Shown here piece after piece: positions 62,900 through 64,000 of a DNA stretch of 64,000 bases. Under the pieces are notes generated by a model. That model saw only the letters and a list, made by a program, of their open reading frames with translations, was not told the origin of the DNA and made no database searches. The position numbers were made by a program, and so were the translations under genes. The stretch lies in contig NZ_JALGBH010000001.1 of NCBI RefSeq assembly GCF_022809115.1, forward strand, positions 1,116,001 to 1,180,000, given 5' to 3'. This DNA comes from Pedobacter montanisoli (GTDB lineage Bacteria; Bacteroidota; Bacteroidia; Sphingobacteriales; Sphingobacteriaceae). The stretch's first letter is position 1, and each line of letters starts with the position of its first letter.

Positions 62900-63361
62900 A
62901 TGAAAAAAATCTACACCTTGTTAACCGTCGGATTTAGTTTATTGTCAGCAAATGTTTTTGCTCAAAAATATACCTCACAGGTTTCTAAAGATTCTTTAAC
63001 CACTTTAAACTATAGGTTAGATGCTCTAAAGGCAAGCCAAAAGTTGTATGAGCTTAAGATTAAAGAGGCCGATGAAGAGGCTGAAGTTGAAAAACTAAGG
63101 GTAAAACTCACAGATGCCAATGCCAAAGCGGAACAAGCCGCAAAGAAAAATACATCTGTTGCCGAACTTTTAAAAGATGGAAAAACAGAGCATAAGAATG
63201 TAGCTAAAGCTGCTAAAGCTGCTCAATCTGAAATGGCTGCAGCCGCTAAGGCCTTAGAAAAATACAATAAGCAAATTAAAAGAGTTGAGGATTTACGTGC
63301 CCAGATACAAAGTGAAGAGCAAAAAATTACACAGAAAAGCTCACAAGTTGTATTTAAATAA
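62900..63361 (+). CDS. Secreted coiled-coil protein of unknown function
   Basis: 153 residues from the ATG at 62900; the upstream ATG at 62879 would add 7 residues before the signal peptide (cut after ANVFAQ). The rest is an almost pure charged helix (Lys/Glu/Ala-rich, about 40-150), a predicted coiled coil. Periplasmic or surface structural role is possible. No family recognised. Confidence 0.7.
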   Translation: MKKIYTLLTVGFSLLSANVFAQKYTSQVSKDSLTTLNYRLDALKASQKLYELKIKEADEEAEVEKLRVKLTDANAKAEQAAKKNTSVAELLKDGKTEHKNVAKAAKAAQSEMAAAAKALEKYNKQIKRVEDLRAQIQSEEQKITQKSSQVVFK

Positions 63362-63387
63362 AGGTTATAATTTTTTTAAATAAGAGC

Positions 63388-63427
63388 AGCCGCATTATTC
63401 CTAAAAAATATGCGGCTCTTTTTATTT
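63388..63427 (+). terminator. Rho-independent terminator
   Basis: Stem AGCCGCAT / ATGCGGCT with a 14-base loop and a following T tract, after the coiled-coil gene. Confidence 0.8.
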
Positions 63428-63505
63428 TTAATTACAGACCATTAACAAAAAGTTAAATGTATATCGGTTACTTTGTTTTATAAAAACAGCAAATCATTAA
63501 ACTAA

Positions 63506-64000
63506 ATGAAAATAGGGATTGTTTGTTATCCTACCTTTGGAGGTAGCGGCGTTGTAGCCACCGAGTTGGGTAAAGCTTTGGCAAATCAGGGGCACCAGGT
63601 ACATTTTATAACCTATAGCCAGCCAGCCAGACTAGACTTCTTCTCAGCCAATTTGTTCTATCATGAAGTAGCGGTAAGAGATTATCCTCTTTTTGATTAC
63701 GCACCTTATGAATCGGCTTTGGCCAGTAAATTGGTAGATGTGGTAAGGTTTGAGCAACTAGACCTGTTACATGTACATTATGCCATTCCGCATGCTTCTG
63801 CCGCTTTTATGGCAAAACAGATTTTAGCCACATACGGTATAAATATTCCTGTAGTAACCACCTTGCATGGAACAGATATTACACTGGTAGGAAAAGATGC
63901 TACTTACAAACCCGTAGTTACTTTTTCTATTAATCAGAGTGATGGTGTTACAACAGTATCCCAGGATCTAAAAGACGATACTTACCGCCATTTTGAGATT
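63506..64000 (+). CDS. bshA: N-acetyl-alpha-D-glucosaminyl L-malate synthase BshA, partial
   Basis: The first 165 codons; the gene continues past the window. The N-terminal GT-B fold starts MKIGIVCYPTFGGSGVVATE with the nucleotide-sugar binding GGSG loop, then HFITYSQPARLDFF, LLHVHYAIPHASAAFMA and TLHGTDITLVG, all typical of BshA rather than other GT4 glycosyltransferases. Transfers GlcNAc from UDP-GlcNAc to L-malate, the first step of bacillithiol biosynthesis. No other bsh gene is in the window. Confidence 0.95.
   Translation, partial: MKIGIVCYPTFGGSGVVATELGKALANQGHQVHFITYSQPARLDFFSANLFYHEVAVRDYPLFDYAPYESALASKLVDVVRFEQLDLLHVHYAIPHASAAFMAKQILATYGINIPVVTTLHGTDITLVGKDATYKPVVTFSINQSDGVTTVSQDLKDDTYRHFEI

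Overview
The window looks like a chromosomal segment from a Bacteroidota member of the Sphingobacteriaceae, close to Pedobacter. The evidence is the AT-rich sequence, Bacteroidota-specific families (OstA-like protein, DUF5687 permease, DUF2911, CarboxypepD_reg-like plus TonB-type outer membrane proteins), a single-anchor sdhCAB operon, a bacillithiol gene (bshA), and repeated TAnnTTTG promoter boxes in place of E. coli-like -10 sites. Classic Shine-Dalgarno sequences are mostly absent. No tRNA, rRNA, CRISPR array, prophage or insertion sequence was seen. It is dense core-type chromosome: no gene-free stretch exceeds 300 bases (the longest are 8179-8438 and 39325-39582).

Layout. 1-10.3 kb: M13 peptidase lipoprotein (cut by the window edge), SPFH membrane protein, DUF1579 protein, a small operon (lipoprotein, thiamine-pyrophosphokinase-like, GNAT), secreted M28 and M61 peptidases, DUF4407 protein, rhodanese. 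10.3-20 kb: dipeptide epimerase, a TPR-like lipoprotein, rhomboid plus M14 carboxypeptidase, two tandem outer membrane paralogues with TTG starts, peptidase T, methyltransferase. Peptide breakdown is a clear theme: M13, M28, M61, M14, PepT and dipeptide epimerase lie within 19 kb. 19.9-23.5 kb: sdhCAB (succinate:menaquinone oxidoreductase). 23.7-28.1 kb: rarA, a DUF5687 ABC exporter pair, OmpA lipoprotein. 28.1-36.5 kb: an oxidoreductase and the histidine-degradation genes hutH and hutU, separated by an opposite-strand TonB receptor and a small His/Cys-rich protein that look like a metal-uptake module.

36.5-46 kb: a large outer membrane beta-barrel protein, LEA-like lipoprotein, a secreted PIG-L deacetylase, a GxxExxY protein, a 41-residue membrane protein overlapping a sodium:solute symporter, and DUF2911. 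46-54.5 kb: NAD-dependent epimerase-like protein, alpha/beta hydrolase, OsmC, NTF2-like, clpS, a class A beta-lactamase-like hydrolase without a visible Glu166 motif, FabH-like synthase, rsgA, lipase, GNAT. 54.5-64 kb: an envelope-biogenesis block (SurA-like isomerase, a SurA-like protein without isomerase domains, MoxR ATPase, OstA-like LPS-transport protein) with rdgB, tilS and bshA.

I did not find an obviously new defence or mobile system. The observations most worth following are: start codons only 3-8 bases from the -7 box (leaderless transcripts); a compound hairpin with a REP-like insert after hutH; the metal-type module inside the hut genes; the 41-residue symporter partner; the SurA-like protein lacking PPIase domains; and the beta-lactamase fold without its usual deacylation motif.
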